NCBI RefSeq assembly: GCF_030936135.1
Contig: NC_082605.1
Location: 19,798,261-19,862,260 of the forward strand
Origin: Gavia stellata
Lineage: Eukaryota; Chordata; Aves; Gaviiformes; Gaviidae
Length of the DNA: 64,000 nt
Direction: 5' to 3'
Every line of letters begins with the position of its first letter. Position 1 is the stretch's first letter. The notes below the pieces were generated by a model. That model did not search any database. It was not told the DNA's origin and saw nothing but the letters and a program-made list of their open reading frames with translations. Positions 1 to 27,622 of this stretch are shown here, one piece after another. The translations under genes and the position numbers were made by a program.

Positions 1-1104
1 GTAGCAGAACATACCAACCATGCTTTAAGGTCTCACTTCAGGAAATCTTTTCTAATGCAATTTTCCCAGTGTTCTTGTCCTGATAGTTTCTTAGACCACA
101 TTTCTGTGCAGATCACACTTGCATTTAAAAAAATTGTATGAGAAGGCTTTAATCCCTCTGTGACAATTTGTCCTCAGTAGACATCTTTTTTTTTTTTTTT
201 AAGCTAAGGGTTTTTTATTTCTAGTAACAAGACTTTGGATATGAGATGTAACTGTTCCTCTCTTGCCCCCACTTCCAGTCAGTGTAATACGTTCTGATCA
301 CACTTTCTGGAGCTGATACAAAAATCCTATATACTGCTATTTCTACCGTCAACGTTATGCATGGATTTTGTAGACGACTGTCATTTAAGCTCCTTTTTTA
401 TAGTGAGCAAAAAGGAAATAGTCAATCTTGCAGGACAGTTCGGATGGCTCTGTTTCTCCTGACCATGCAGGAGCTTATGGAGGCACCTTCCAGCCCAGCC
501 TCAGAAAGAAGGTGGCTTGCTCCACCTAAAATCATGTCCGAGCTGCTCTTGGGTGGTGCTTCCTCAGAGGGTGTATGAGGGACATGAACCCAAGGGATTC
601 TGTTGTCGAGGGCGGGCAGCCCGTCACCCAGCAGCAAGCCTTAGTTCCCTCTCCTTCCCCTGCAGGGGTCAGGGGCTTGGGCATTACTGTCTGTACACAG
701 ATTTTGACCCCGCAACTAGAGGAAAGAGGTGGAGGGTAGGCAGGCAGTGCTGCACGGAGGAGAGGGATTCACGGCGTTAGTGTAGCTCATTCTACAGGGA
801 GCTATCTCCTCTGCTGTTCCTGGGAGGAACAGTGTGTCTGTGGGCAGGTAGTGCAGGGTAACTGCTGGTGGGAGGAGTGGGTTAGATCATGAAGCCGCAG
901 CTTTGTCATGACCTGACTGTCCTGGCTGAATAGCCAGTCATGGCTGAGGGGTTGGATTTGGAGTGTGGCAAAACTACACAGGCACCTCTGCTTGGGCCTG
1001 TGCTGCAGAGAGGCGGTGTGTGGCTGAAGTGCTTTGTCAGGCCTCTGTATCCTAGTGGTTTTGATAACTGGTTTGTTTTTCTTTGTCCACCTTTTCTGCT
1101 GCAG
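1..1104 (+). other. MITF intron upstream of exon 4 (partial)
   Basis: Non-coding intron sequence ending in a pyrimidine-rich tract and the acceptor TGCTGCAG directly before 1105. It contains a T-run near 186-200. I see no exon-like open frame with splice sites. Confidence 0.8.
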
Positions 1105-16487
<15,383 letters not shown>

Positions 16488-16601
16488 CATGTACTTGGCA
16501 CACCTTTCATAAACTGCTTTGTTTCTTGATCAGTAGATTAAATAATTTACCTTTTGTAGAATTTTTTGATTTTTTTTTCCTTGTGCTTCATCAGCAGCCC
16601 A

Positions 16602-16636
16602 GTGTGTGTGCGTGTGTGTATATATTATATATATAG
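16602..16636 (+). repeat. TG/TA dinucleotide microsatellite in MITF 3' UTR
   Basis: An alternating purine-pyrimidine tract with GTGTGTGTGCGTGTGTGTAT followed by TATTATATATATAG. Confidence 0.85.
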
Positions 16637-16775
16637 GATTTTTTTTAGAATTTTTGTGAAGGAACTTGTATATTCTATTTTAAAACTACCAATGCCTCCA
16701 AAATATTGTACAGCATATGTACAGTATCTGTGAACTGGATTCGCCAATGACTTTGAACTGGTCAAATCTACTCAA

Positions 16776-16782
16776 AGCAATA
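16776..16782 (+). promoter_or_regulatory. candidate miR-137 target site
   Basis: AGCAATA is the complement of the miR-137 seed and lies about 290 bases after the MITF stop. Regulation of MITF by miR-137 is established in mammals; function here is inferred. Confidence 0.4.
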
Positions 16783-17666
16783 GAATTACGAATGAAGAAG
16801 TCTGTTTCTACTGGGAGGGAGGGGGGAATTGTAGAATTGTAAATGTAACCTATTTACTTGGAAACAAAATGTAAAGTTAAAGAATGTAAAGAAACCAAAA
16901 AAAAGTAGTCCAATTTGTAATTGTATTAATTGAATAGTGCTGCCTTAAAGATACAGTGTCCCTCAACCGTTGGTCTTTACATGACAAGTGTTTAGGGAAA
17001 GATACCCACCCTACTCCACTCAGAATACAAACAAACAAACAAAAAAAAGAAATGTTAAGACATCCTGATTGTGTTGATTGTGATATAAAATGCTGTTGCT
17101 GAAAATTGCAGGGAGATGCAAGTCTCTTTCTCAGAGTGCTGTTTAGCTTTACTCTGAGCTGATTTGGATTTTTCTTTTGATCATGGTTCGAGTTTTTCTC
17201 TTAAATTTTCTTTTTTATTTTGTTTTGTAACACGCATTGGTGGCTTGCCAGCAGTAAACCAAGCAGGAGCACTGTGAGTTGGTATACACTCTTCGGACAA
17301 AAAAAAATTGATACATTTTATCAGCTGGGCACATTATGTTGTACATATCTAATTGGCTTTATTTTTTTTAAATTGCATTGTACAGTTTATTTTGATTTGC
17401 ATGGATTCCTTAGTTATCCTCAACTTTTTGTTTTAAATATGTTTGTATTTCATTTGTAAGATTTTTGCCTCTTAATATTGCAACAATTTTTTGACATTTT
17501 TAAAACTCATTGGAAGTTTTCTGCGTTCTTTGTAAACACTTGAAAGGAAGCTTTTATGCAGGGTTCTGTGTTTTAAGAGAGATTTTGAGAATATTTTGTA
17601 TATTACAGTCTCACTTTGAAAATGTTTTTAAACGCATTTAAGGTAGAGTACAAATTTAGATTAGGT

Positions 17667-17672
17667 AATAAA
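17667..17672 (+). terminator. candidate proximal poly(A) signal of MITF
   Basis: A canonical AATAAA about 1.2 kb after the MITF stop. Its use is unproven. Confidence 0.4.
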
Positions 17673-19704
17673 ACAACTCTGTAGAGAAACTGAACTTACA
17701 TATTTATTTTTAGTGATACAGAAAAAAGTAGTAATATGCTTGGAAACATAACTATGTAGTTAATATACCCGTTATAGTAATTTGTGGTTTATTTCAGCAC
17801 TGGGGCTGACATAAGAAAAAAACAAAGAAAAAAAAAAAAAGTAAATTACTGTATCTGCAAATAACTGTTACTTGATAACAATGTTATTAATTTTTAACAT
17901 GCAACAATGTTGTAAAAGTAGTTTGGTGCATTATCTACTCAAGTGTAGTCCTATGCAATAACGGTAGTTATACTTGTATTATATCAAGCCTAGGTGTTTT
18001 ACAGAGGTGCCGTGTGGTGTTATAAGCTGGGCGGATTGAATGGATTTCTCAAATAGCAGCCTACAGCTGACTCGCAAGTGGCAGGCAAGCGTATCTCGTT
18101 CAGAATGAAGTGCCTTAAACTCTTGCTGTAGTCTTCCTCGACTAGCACTGACTGAAGTGTGGCATAGGAGAGAGCTTTAGGGTGGTGTTTTATAGGACGT
18201 TGAAGTGTAGCATGGTGCCTACGTATAGAAAACAAGAGCTTCCCGTTCTCCTTTGTGCTACACTGGAAATTACATAGGATAAATGAAACGGTTAGTGACT
18301 TGAGTGCCAGTTTGGCAGGCTTTATAAGGAAACCTTGGTCGCAGCAGTTAGTGTTCAGAAATCAAATGTGAATTGGGTAGTGATGGGACAGCTGGGGACA
18401 ATGTCTGGAGTTCCCATAGCCTGCAGTGTGGCTCGCTGAGCTTTCACCCAAACGTTTCCCCATGGAAGGGTTCTTGAAGTGTCCCCTGCCTGGCACCGCT
18501 TCTCCCGGCGCCCATGGTGAGGGGCGTGGGGCTCGGCGGGGACGCAGCTTGCTGCTACAGTACTGTGGGGTCTGCATTCATGTCGCTCTTTCTGTGGCTG
18601 TTGCTGGCTGTGTCCGGCCGTCTCTGTTTCCGCTTGAGCAGCAAGCTATGTGTTAGCATTGATGCAACCACTGGGTTGTGGCTTTTTTTTCTTTTTTGTA
18701 TTTTGAAGGAGGAGCTGGAGTTAGATTATAATGATGCCTCTCCCCCCCACCCCAGACAGCTTTTGGGAATGTGTCTTTCCTAGAGTAGTGAAGCTCTGGC
18801 CCGGGGCAGGACCCGGGAACCTGCAGGATGCGCTGCAGCCATCATGGTCTTTGGGCAGCTGTGCCATAGTTAGCTCCGAGTCGAGTATGCGGGTGCGGGC
18901 TTCTGGTGCTGCTGTTTGGTAATGGTGACAGGTAAAGAAAATCAGGGCAGTAAAATGCTTGTAGCTGTAACACAGGGTTGCATTACCCTTCCCCATTAAA
19001 ATGGGTCAGTTCTGCAGCATTGTACAAAATCAGGGTGTGCACACTTGAGTGTAGTAACTGAAAACCACTGAATATATTGAATAAGGCTTTTGGTTTGATG
19101 CTCATGCTGGGCATTCAGAATTTGAAGTCTAGACTGTGGTATGTAAGTATTTTTCAAGCTTATGTGAAACACTGGTACTCACTGATAAAAGTCGCTGTGG
19201 CCCCAGCAGCTGTGTTGTGTGTTCCCCGTGTGTTGTGTTGCTCTGGGGTAACATATGACTCGGCTGTGCCCTCCTCGCTCTTCGCCTCATGTTTCCGTAG
19301 GCTACAGCCCTCCTCTGAGTTTGCCTACTCCTTTGAGTAGAGGCATGTTGATGCTGCAGTGGGGACATCTCTAGGAGACACGGACCTCCAGGTGGGTGCT
19401 GACTGGAGATGTCTTTGCCCGTTTGCGCATGGTGGGATGTGTGGCTGTGACGTTTTACAGGGGATCAATGGCAGAGGGCAGAGACAGCGATTAAAGGCAG
19501 GGTTTGGCATGAACTAGGTGGAGTGAGACAGACAGAAGTTGTTGCCCAGTCTAATGACGGTGTCTTGTGTGACACTGGGCCGGCGGTGGCTTCCCTGAGC
19601 GGGTGGATGGTGTACCCTACCAATTCTCACTTTGCCAAAGCCATGCAACAAGTGGGGATGTGCAGAGTACCATGAAGTTCTTCCTTACTGCTTTTGGCCT
19701 ATAA

Positions 19705-19711
19705 AGCAATA
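19705..19711 (+). promoter_or_regulatory. second candidate miR-137 target site
   Basis: AGCAATA again, within ATAAAGCAATATTTAAC, in the distal 3' UTR. Confidence 0.4.
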
Positions 19712-19807
19712 TTTAACTCTTACAACCTGTAAAAGCAAAAAGGTGGTACATAAGGAAAGCACAAAGCACAAAATAATGCACTTACATTTATGTTGTTTGA
19801 CATAAAA

Positions 19808-19814
19808 TGCACTG
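19808..19814 (+). promoter_or_regulatory. candidate miR-148/152 target site
   Basis: TGCACTG is a 7-mer match to the miR-148/152 seed, about 100 bases from the distal miR-137 match. miR-148 control of MITF is known in mammals. Confidence 0.4.
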
Positions 19815-20031
19815 GGGGGGAAGCTGATGTTGATAATAGTATAAATACCTATATTTCTTGAAAAAGTGACATTAATTACTGCCTCTTGCTATGATGCTTG
19901 GTACTGTAATGTTGATATTCATCTGCTGTTGACTGCAGCAATAATTTGTGTATGGTCCATAGCACTGTAAATTATGGATCAATATTAATGTATCCAATGA
20001 AATAATTTGAACTGTTGTTCTTGATAGATGG

Positions 20032-20037
20032 ATTAAA
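20032..20037 (+). terminator. candidate distal poly(A) signal of MITF
   Basis: ATTAAA in GATGGATTAAAGCATTTGG, followed by a T-rich stretch. It fits the expected transcript end about 3.5 kb after the stop. Confidence 0.45.
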
Positions 20038-20055
20038 GCATTTGGTTTTTCACAT

Positions 20056-23000
20056 ACGTCTGTGTAAGCCACTCGTTTTCCATGTAAGTGAACCTTGTTT
20101 TTCTGTGCTTTTGAAGTCCCAGCAGTGCTCCTGTGTTTGTGACTTGGCAGTGGACGTGTCCATGTTCCTGACCTGGTGTCAGTCAGCAACGCTGGTTGCA
20201 TCAGAGCTGTCCGGTCGTGTTTGTATTGCGGTAGCACGGTGGGGACGGAGCTACGGATCAGGCCCCACTTGGGCTTTGCAAATGCACACCAAAGCGGATA
20301 AACCCAAAGCTTATGGTCCAGTGTAAGGAACAAAACAGGTGGACGTGAAAAAATGTCATTGCCTGTCTCCCCTCCCGTGGGCTCTTGCCTTTCGCCGATC
20401 TCCCTTCTCAAAGGGGTGTCTGCCAAAACCAGCCCCGGCTGCATTGCCCTTCGCCTCCCAGCAGCTGCCCTGTTTCAGGCATGGGCTCGGTGAGACCTCG
20501 GGGCACCTACACCTCTTTGCCATGCTGTCACTCCTGCGAGGTTACCTACCCCCAGCAGTCCCACGCAGAAGCACATCCCTGCCATATCTGTCTGATTTGT
20601 GCACAGAGAGATCCCAGTCCTTGCTCTGCTCACCCCCTGGGTCGCTCCTCTGAAACCTCCACTCACCCAACGTGCAAACAGCCGCTCCTGGATTGTGCTG
20701 GGAGCTGCTACTAGTGCTGGTTAGGAACCAGCTGGGGTCTTGTTTTGTCTTCCCATCTTCACTATTTTTCCCTGTCTCTCTGTTGCTTCCATCCCTTCTG
20801 GTCTTGTTCTTCGACAGGCTGTCGCTTACTGTGCTCACAGCGTGGAGTCCTCACCACCTCTGTGGATGTTGCTGCAGCAGCAGTGGTTGTTAATGCGTAT
20901 TATCTCACGGGTTTTAAGCCCTGAATACAAACAGCAGAAGTTTTGAATTTGGCCTGTGTCTTGAAAATCTGATACCTATTAGGAGCAGAAAATACTTAGT
21001 TCAGTTGCAATTAAAAATTACTAGCTGTCCTGCATCACTTAATTTAAAAACCAACCAAACACAAAGTGCTGGGCAAAGCTGCCTGACTCTGCTAGGACTA
21101 CAGTAGAAAAGCCCTGCTCCCTCTTTGTAGAAGATACTCGAGTTAAAGCTTGTGAGTGTTTCCAGCAGTCTCTGTAATGCTATTTCTTTAGAAATTCAGC
21201 ACAGTATTAGAATGTGACATTGTAGTAGTGTAATAGGAAATTTATTTGTCAGCAGCCTAGGATATGATGTCTAATTTGAGTTTTTTAGATGCGTTTTGGC
21301 TTTCCTTTTGATGGTCGGTTGTGCCAGCGCTGTGTTTTGGGAGTGAATTTCTTGTCTGTGGGAGCAGCGCCAGGTTTCGGCTGGGTTGCAGAACCCCGGA
21401 GAGCAGGAAGAAAACCTGTTGTGGGGGTAGAGGCTGTAAGCAGTTGCTCAATGTGTGTCAGCAAAGAGGTGGTAGCAGGTCTGCTTAGAAGCATTTTAGT
21501 TCCTTTGGACAAGCCTGAGAAATTCTGGGCAGGGTAAGAAAGCGGATGTTAAACATAAGGCTCCAACGCCTGGTGGGGTCTGGTTTGCTGGAAAGCCCCG
21601 TGGCCGGGCTGCGGGATGCTGTGGGGCTTGGCTGCACGGTGCGGCGGCACAGCAGGACCCTGCGACCACGTCACCGCATCGTGCTTTCCTTCCGAGGAGA
21701 TGCACCTGGGAGCTCGGTGGTTCCCAATGCCGGGAAGGAGACGGTGATTGCGCTGCCTCAGCGGGTTCAGCGGTTGCTGCTCCTTTTGCTATCGCATCTG
21801 GGAGCAGTCCCGGCACTGAATGGTGGTCACATTCTCTTTTTCTCCAGCGCCTTTGAAATGCACTTGCTTAAAATTGCAGGGAAACGGCTTGAAAAAGTGT
21901 GCCTGACTTATTAAAGCCAATAAGGTTTAATAGGATGCTGGCTTGCGGGTCGTGCCCTGACCATCGCCGTCATCTTTGCCTATGACCCAAAGTGCACCCT
22001 TACTTAAAATGGCACCGTTTTTAACTTAAGTTTTTGAGAGCAACTCTCAAGGCTCCCGTCTCCACTGGGGCCTGAAGCTGCAGTTCCGGTGCAAATCTTA
22101 CTTTTTTATGACTTTCTTACTGGATTGTAAAGGAGCGTGAAGGCTTCTGTCAAACTCGGCAACGCGGAACACGGATGGATGCTCTCATTTACGATTCCCC
22201 GGAGAGAAGGCAGCTCCCAGCCCTCATGCTGCCCCTCTTTTACCCCATCCCTGTGCTTCCCAGGGCTGGGGTCAGCGGGGCTGAGGCACCGTTGTGCTCT
22301 GTGGTCGCAGAGGGAAACGATGGTTCCTGCGAAAGACGTCTATGTTAAATTCTGTCCAAGAGCTGCACAAGGCAATGAGAAGGCCTCTACGGTCAGTAGG
22401 ACAAGCCAGGGCACGCAAAGCATCTAAATATGGATTGCTCCTTTAATGTATTTATAAAAATCACCATGGCCTTGATGTACACGGTTGCATATTGTGGATA
22501 CTGTCTCAAAGGAGCTACAGGAGAAATCCTTAAATGTCCTGATGCATCTGCTGTGGGCCAGGGGAGCTGCGCTGGGGGTCTGGGTGGCTGTAGGACACCA
22601 TCAGGGGCTTTGGGAGCTGGGCACAGCCCCTCAGCGGTCGCCTTGCTGTAGCCATCGGTAGGGCAGCCGCAATTATTTGGGAGGGAGGGCAAGCGCCTGG
22701 CTCCGGCGCGAGACCCGGCGTCTGAGCGTGGCGCTCATCCTACGGGAGCAGGGCAGGGCTGGGTGCTGGCAGGGGTGCGCTGGGGCCCCCAGTGGGGTTC
22801 GGTAGATGGGGCCAGTGGCTCTGAGTGCTCTGATCTCGCTCAAATGCTTTGCCTGCTCTCTCGCCATTCAGCAGCGCCTCTCCAGAGCTTCCCCGCTCCC
22901 GCTGGCTTTCCTCCTCGCCTTTGACGGCAGCAAGAATTAGACGTTAATTAAAAAAGCGGGGAACAGCACACTCTTGTGGGGCTGCATCCTTTCTTGCCGG

Positions 23001-26000
23001 CTGCGAAGCTTTAATGATGTCAGGCTTCCCTCTGTGGGCTTAGACCCTGCCACGGTGATGATTTCGGCTGCATCGCGGGGCGGAGGCGACGTCCCCCCAC
23101 GGCACCGCGTTAGCTCCAGCCCAGCGAACTCGCCGTGCTCAAAGGCGAGCTATGATTTAATACTGTCATTTGCAAGTCGCTTTCTCTGAATGCGGCGCGT
23201 AATTTGTACCAGCGGTAACGGCTCCAGACAGACAAGCACAGTGCCATTGAGCACATGTCGAGTTGTACGAGGAATAGGGCAGTTGCTGTTACGTTCAGCG
23301 CTGTTTGTTGAGCTGATTTAAACACATTTAGTCAAAATCTTCTAGTGTCTTCAAGACCTCTGGCCTGATTGTCATTTTACATTGGGTACATTGAATGCTA
23401 CTATTGACTGGACACGGGTAATAACTGCTTAGATACTCCTTTATTAAAAAATATCAGAGCTCATAATCTTTCTCTTTTTTTTTTCCCCTGCTGAAAAGCA
23501 GTTTCTGGAGCAGGTGGTTGTAAAAGAAATTACTTCAGAGCATGTAAATAATAAAATAATTTCTTGTTCTCCGACCGCTGAAGTAATTTTGTTCAAACAA
23601 ATCCATGAAGGTCTTGCGCTGCAGAGAACCCAGCTGGGTCCTGTACGGCTTTCCACTTTTCTCTTTGGAGTAGTACGTCATTGAAGATAATAAGAAAATA
23701 AGCAAAGTTTTTTGGTCTAGTGGTAATAGTTTCATTTGAAAAAGCAGGAATTATATGGAAAATAATTAAATTCATGCTAGACATTAAAAAAAAATGCACT
23801 GCAAACAATGAGGTGTATTTTAAAAAGTCGCTGTTTTATTAATAATACTTTCCACCTCCTTCCCTTGATCTTTCGATGACAAGCCTGGCAGAGGCAGTCT
23901 TTATCAGACACTGAAGCAATTTAGCTGCTGTCATATGCCTTTCTTGATATACGCGTATTAGTCACACAGCCGTTTTATGTTCTTTAGCATATTTCAGTAT
24001 ATAATTAAAAACGTGGCTGTCTGCTACTAAGCAACCAAGCATGTCAGGGGTTGATTGTATTCTGTCACCCACAGCAGAAGGGAGGGTAAAAAATAATAAT
24101 CATGTGTTCACTTTTCAGTCTTAATTGTGCTCCAGCTCCTTTGATATGTTGCTACACACACTCCCCCCGGCTCCTGAAGACGGAGGCACAGCCACCAGGT
24201 GGGAACGGCTGGCAGGTGACCTGCAGCTACGTCACTGTCACCGATAGCACATCAGTCCTGGAAGTTGGGCTTTTAATGTGTACGTGTGGTTTTGTGACTC
24301 TTCTGGGTTCAGTTTGACTGGACCCTGCTCAGCTGCTGCTTGGCTTTCCAGGGGACTGGAGTGCTAAATGCCTTTAGGCTCCTGAGGATCTCTCCCTGGA
24401 CATTTAAAATAAGCAACTCAAGTTGATGTTTGTCTTGTACCTCTTCCATGTAGGTAGACAGCAGTAGGACTCCTGCACTGAAGGACACTGACTGTTGGGC
24501 AGCTGATACTCCTGTGCTTCATTTATTTCTAGATTATCTGATGTGAGAAATGGCCCATCCAGCTCCTGGAGAGGAGGAAAACTGGTCTCAAGCGTACCCA
24601 GGTGATCACCCTAAACTCTGGGAGAGGAGCACCAGAGCTACAAGACTCCGGTCCCAGATCGTCTCTGAGAGGTGGTCAGCACCAGCCGGGGCAGAGACCA
24701 CACTGCCGGAGGCTCTCAGCTCACGGTCCCTTGGCACTGCTGTCCTTGGGGTGCTCTCATGCTCCTAAAAAGTTCAGATTCTCAGCTAGTCTCGTGTTGC
24801 ACTGTCCCTTTCTGTTCTAGCAAAAGGCTGACGGCGCAGATGGCTTCCCTGCGAGCCGGAGTGACGCGCTCCCTGCTTGGTAGCTGCTGTCGGGCACCGG
24901 CTGAATGAACCGATGTTTGACGGTGTGGAAAAAGGACAGCGTTTCATTGATATCCTCAGCCACAGGCTTACGTAACTTAAGGCATTAGGGGATTATTTCT
25001 CCGGGAAGATGGGCCTCTGAGGATGCGCTGTTCGCTGCAGGAGCCCTACGAGAGGTCTGCTTGGTAAGGTGGTACCATCTGTGCGAAACCCCACTCTGAA
25101 GCTAGAGAATTGCATGGCTCTGGAGAAGGGCCGAGGAAGTATTTCTGTGTACTTCTAGGCACATCTTCTCCAGGCTCAAGAGGAAAAGGGATTTATTGTG
25201 TCAGCTCTATTCCTCACTCCTCCAGTGTCTTTCTGTCTCTCGAGCACGTGCAGATGTAGACAGGCACGCGCTGCGTGCAGCAACGGAGTCGTTATTTTAA
25301 AAGTTTTCCAGTTTTAATAACTTTTATTACTTCAGCAAAACAGAAGCCAGCACATCAGCAGAAACTGGTATGACATAAGGAAAAAAAATAGTATAATAAT
25401 GCTGTAAATAATTCAAAAGCTGTTTGTTGATTGTGATTCCTTTAATTCAACCTCCAGGGAGAAGGATGACATTGCCTTTATATTTTTCACAGTCAGCATC
25501 TGATATATAACCTGCTCTGTGTCAGCCAGGATCCTGAGACATGACACTGAGGCTGCTTGAAGATGATAAACGCGCTTCGTGTCCCCCGATTTCTCTTGGT
25601 TTTCCGCAGCTGACCTTATCTACCGGGAAAGCACTGTGATGGGGAAGGAGCCCCGGCCGGCCAGGTACGAGGAAGCCCGTGGCAGACGCTCCGTGGGGAC
25701 GCCCGGGGGGTTCTGCTGTATAGCCTGGAGCTCAACTTTGTTTATAAGCAGCACTGATTCAAATCATACTGTATTTGTCACACCAGTGGCTTGCAGAGGT
25801 TACACAGTAAAACCACCGCTATACATTTTGGCAGCGAGATGAGTCTTGCCAGCACATCCTCCATAACGAAGAGTCCCAGGACATAGGACTGCTATGCTGT
25901 CAAGATACAGCTCCCGTCGTGCTTCACAGCAGCGATACCTGCTGATCTGTGGCTACGTGACGGTGCCTGTAATCGGAATGTGGCATTCCCTTACACTGGG

Positions 26001-27195
26001 AGCAAAGGCTGGCAGCTGTTTCGTGGGGGTTTTTTTCCACAAGTTTGAGCTGAGAAAATGAGAAGAACTCAGAATGCTAAAAAGAGTGAAGGAGATAACC
26101 CACTCCAAATATTTTCTATAGCACGGAGATTTTGCGTGGTGCCGTTAAGATGCCCTGCTTTTTTTACATGGTCTATGAGCCAGATGATACACCTACTGAT
26201 TTCAGGGGTCCAGCCACAAGCAATGGTGGGACAGCGCTGTGCAAGGCCATGGCAGCCCCCAGGTTGGATTAACCAAATGAATGCGTAAATGCCACTTGCT
26301 TTCCCCAGAGGAGACAGCTTGCTATGACCTATGTTATGGGCACTTGGTGGTTTCACTTCCGAGCGATCGCTTCTGGAGCACTAATGAATTCCCTTTCAAA
26401 TGGAGCAATCGAAAGAGGTAAATCAGGTCAGATGCCAATATTCTTCTTGTTCCACGCAGCTGTGGGGTGTATATGGTTTCACAGGTGCTGCTGTATTTAC
26501 CTTTGTTTAAAATTCAGTCCTGCCAACTAACATATGATCTTGAACAACTCCACATGTGGGGCAGGACCATCAGCCCAGGCTCGCAGCTCTCAGAGGGCAG
26601 CCGGCTCTTCTTTCAGCACCGTCTTGCAGTCCCTGACCCACAGCTTGTATGCTCTTTCCAGGGTTTCTTCACTAGTGTCATTGAATATCTCTGTAAAATA
26701 AGACTTGTAGTTAATTGGACATCCAGAGAAGTTTTTCCTGCTTGCATACACTAACTCACTAGGGGGGAGAGTAACTCCTCCAAACCGTTTATGAGAGCCT
26801 GTTTGCTTGGGAGTGCGTAGAGACTGAACTGGATGGACTTAATCTGGATGGATACTGATGCAAGAGATCACAACCTGGTCCTATGCATTGCTTCTATGTT
26901 AGGGGTTATGGTTTTTTTTTTTAAAGTCTTATAAGTAAGAATGTTTCACCCCAGATATTGAACCGATACTATTTTGCTTTCAAGTATTAGTTCTGGGCAC
27001 AGTAAGACATTAAATTCCTTTTGCCAAGGATTATTTAACAAATATTTTCAAGTATCACAAAGGAATTGTTTTTCCCTTATGATGTTGTTGATTTGTTTGC
27101 CAGAGCACTGCATTTAGACTGTTGGTTTGCAAATACGTTTGCAAAGTGAATTGGTCAATTGTTAATGCAGTTCATTAGACCTCAGTCTAATCAGA
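20056..27195. other. intergenic region between MITF and EEVS (tail to tail)
   Basis: MITF and EEVS converge here. I find no supportable gene in these 7.1 kb: the open frames are short, lack splice context and resemble no family I know. It includes the CpG-rich stretch listed separately. Confidence 0.6.
21560..23310. other. CpG-rich intergenic stretch
   Basis: CG dinucleotides are clearly denser than in the surrounding DNA, notably at 21590-21720, 22695-22750 and 23050-23150. No first exon can be recognised. It may be a regulatory island or only a GC-rich segment. Confidence 0.4.
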
Positions 27196-27216
27196 AAGAT
27201 CCTGTTTCTCGACAGG

Positions 27217-27222
27217 TTTATT
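27217..27222 (-). terminator. candidate poly(A) signal of EEVS
   Basis: On the minus strand CTCAATAAACCTG contains AATAAA about 100 bases after the EEVS stop, which supports exon 4 being the last exon. Confidence 0.6.
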
Positions 27223-27322
27223 GAGATGTTAGGAAAAGCACAAGTAAAACCAGAAACGTACAACGGCAGAACTGCAGGGCATGTTTTCCAGCATGTCAGT
27301 GTGCCAGGATGCCCACTGCCCC

Positions 27323-27622
27323 TCAAGCACCCGCTCCCGGGGGCTCCCTGGTGTCCCTCGCTGCAGTACCTGCTACGCCGAGGCCGGTGGGGAGAGGCAT
27401 CCGGGGCTGTCCCCCGCTGTGTTTCAGGCGCTCCATCAGGGCTCTCTTGATGAGGGGCCAGCTGCAGCCGCCGTGCCAGACCGGCAGCTCCAGGCCCCTC
27501 ATGCACTGGATGATCTGCTCCTTCTCCTCGGCGGTGATGAGTCCCCGCACGTGAGCGACGTATGTCATGAATGCCATGTCGACGTTCACAGCTTCTCCAT
27601 GCATCAACGATGGCAAAACCCT
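27323..27622 (-). CDS. EEVS: EEVS exon 4 (last coding exon)
   Basis: Acceptor CTCCATTTCAG, phase 0. It encodes RVLPSLMHGEAVNVDMAFMT, a conserved stretch including GLELPVWHGGCSWPLIK, then RMPLPTGLGVA. The frame ends 17 codons later (residues GTAARDTREPPGAGA, then TGA). Relatives continue for some 30 residues with a different, helical tail, so the end may be frameshifted or recently changed. Confidence 0.88.
   Translation of the reverse strand, partial: RVLPSLMHGEAVNVDMAFMTYVAHVRGLITAEEKEQIIQCMRGLELPVWHGGCSWPLIKRALMERLKHSGGQPRMPLPTGLGVAGTAARDTREPPGAGA

Larger units (their letters stand above)
16488..20055 (+). other. MITF: MITF 3' UTR (right end inferred)
   Basis: AT-rich non-coding sequence follows the stop codon. 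Its likely length, about 3.5 kb, is close to the long MITF 3' UTR known in mammals. It contains seed matches for miR-137 and miR-148/152, both known MITF regulators, up to 19814. An ATTAAA at 20032 is the best distal poly(A) signal I see; an AATAAA at 17667 could give a shorter form. The right end is an inference. Confidence 0.6.

Noticed and set aside
19872-20444. 190-codon open frame on the minus strand over the MITF 3' UTR end
   Set aside because: No recognisable domain, no splice or promoter context, and antisense to a UTR; treated as chance.
23593-23720. Minus-strand frame with IFNDVLLQREKWKAVQ as a lost EEVS terminal exon
   Set aside because: The FND motif is suggestive of a cyclase tail, but no acceptor with the right phase precedes it and a poly(A) signal already follows exon 4. 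Probably chance.
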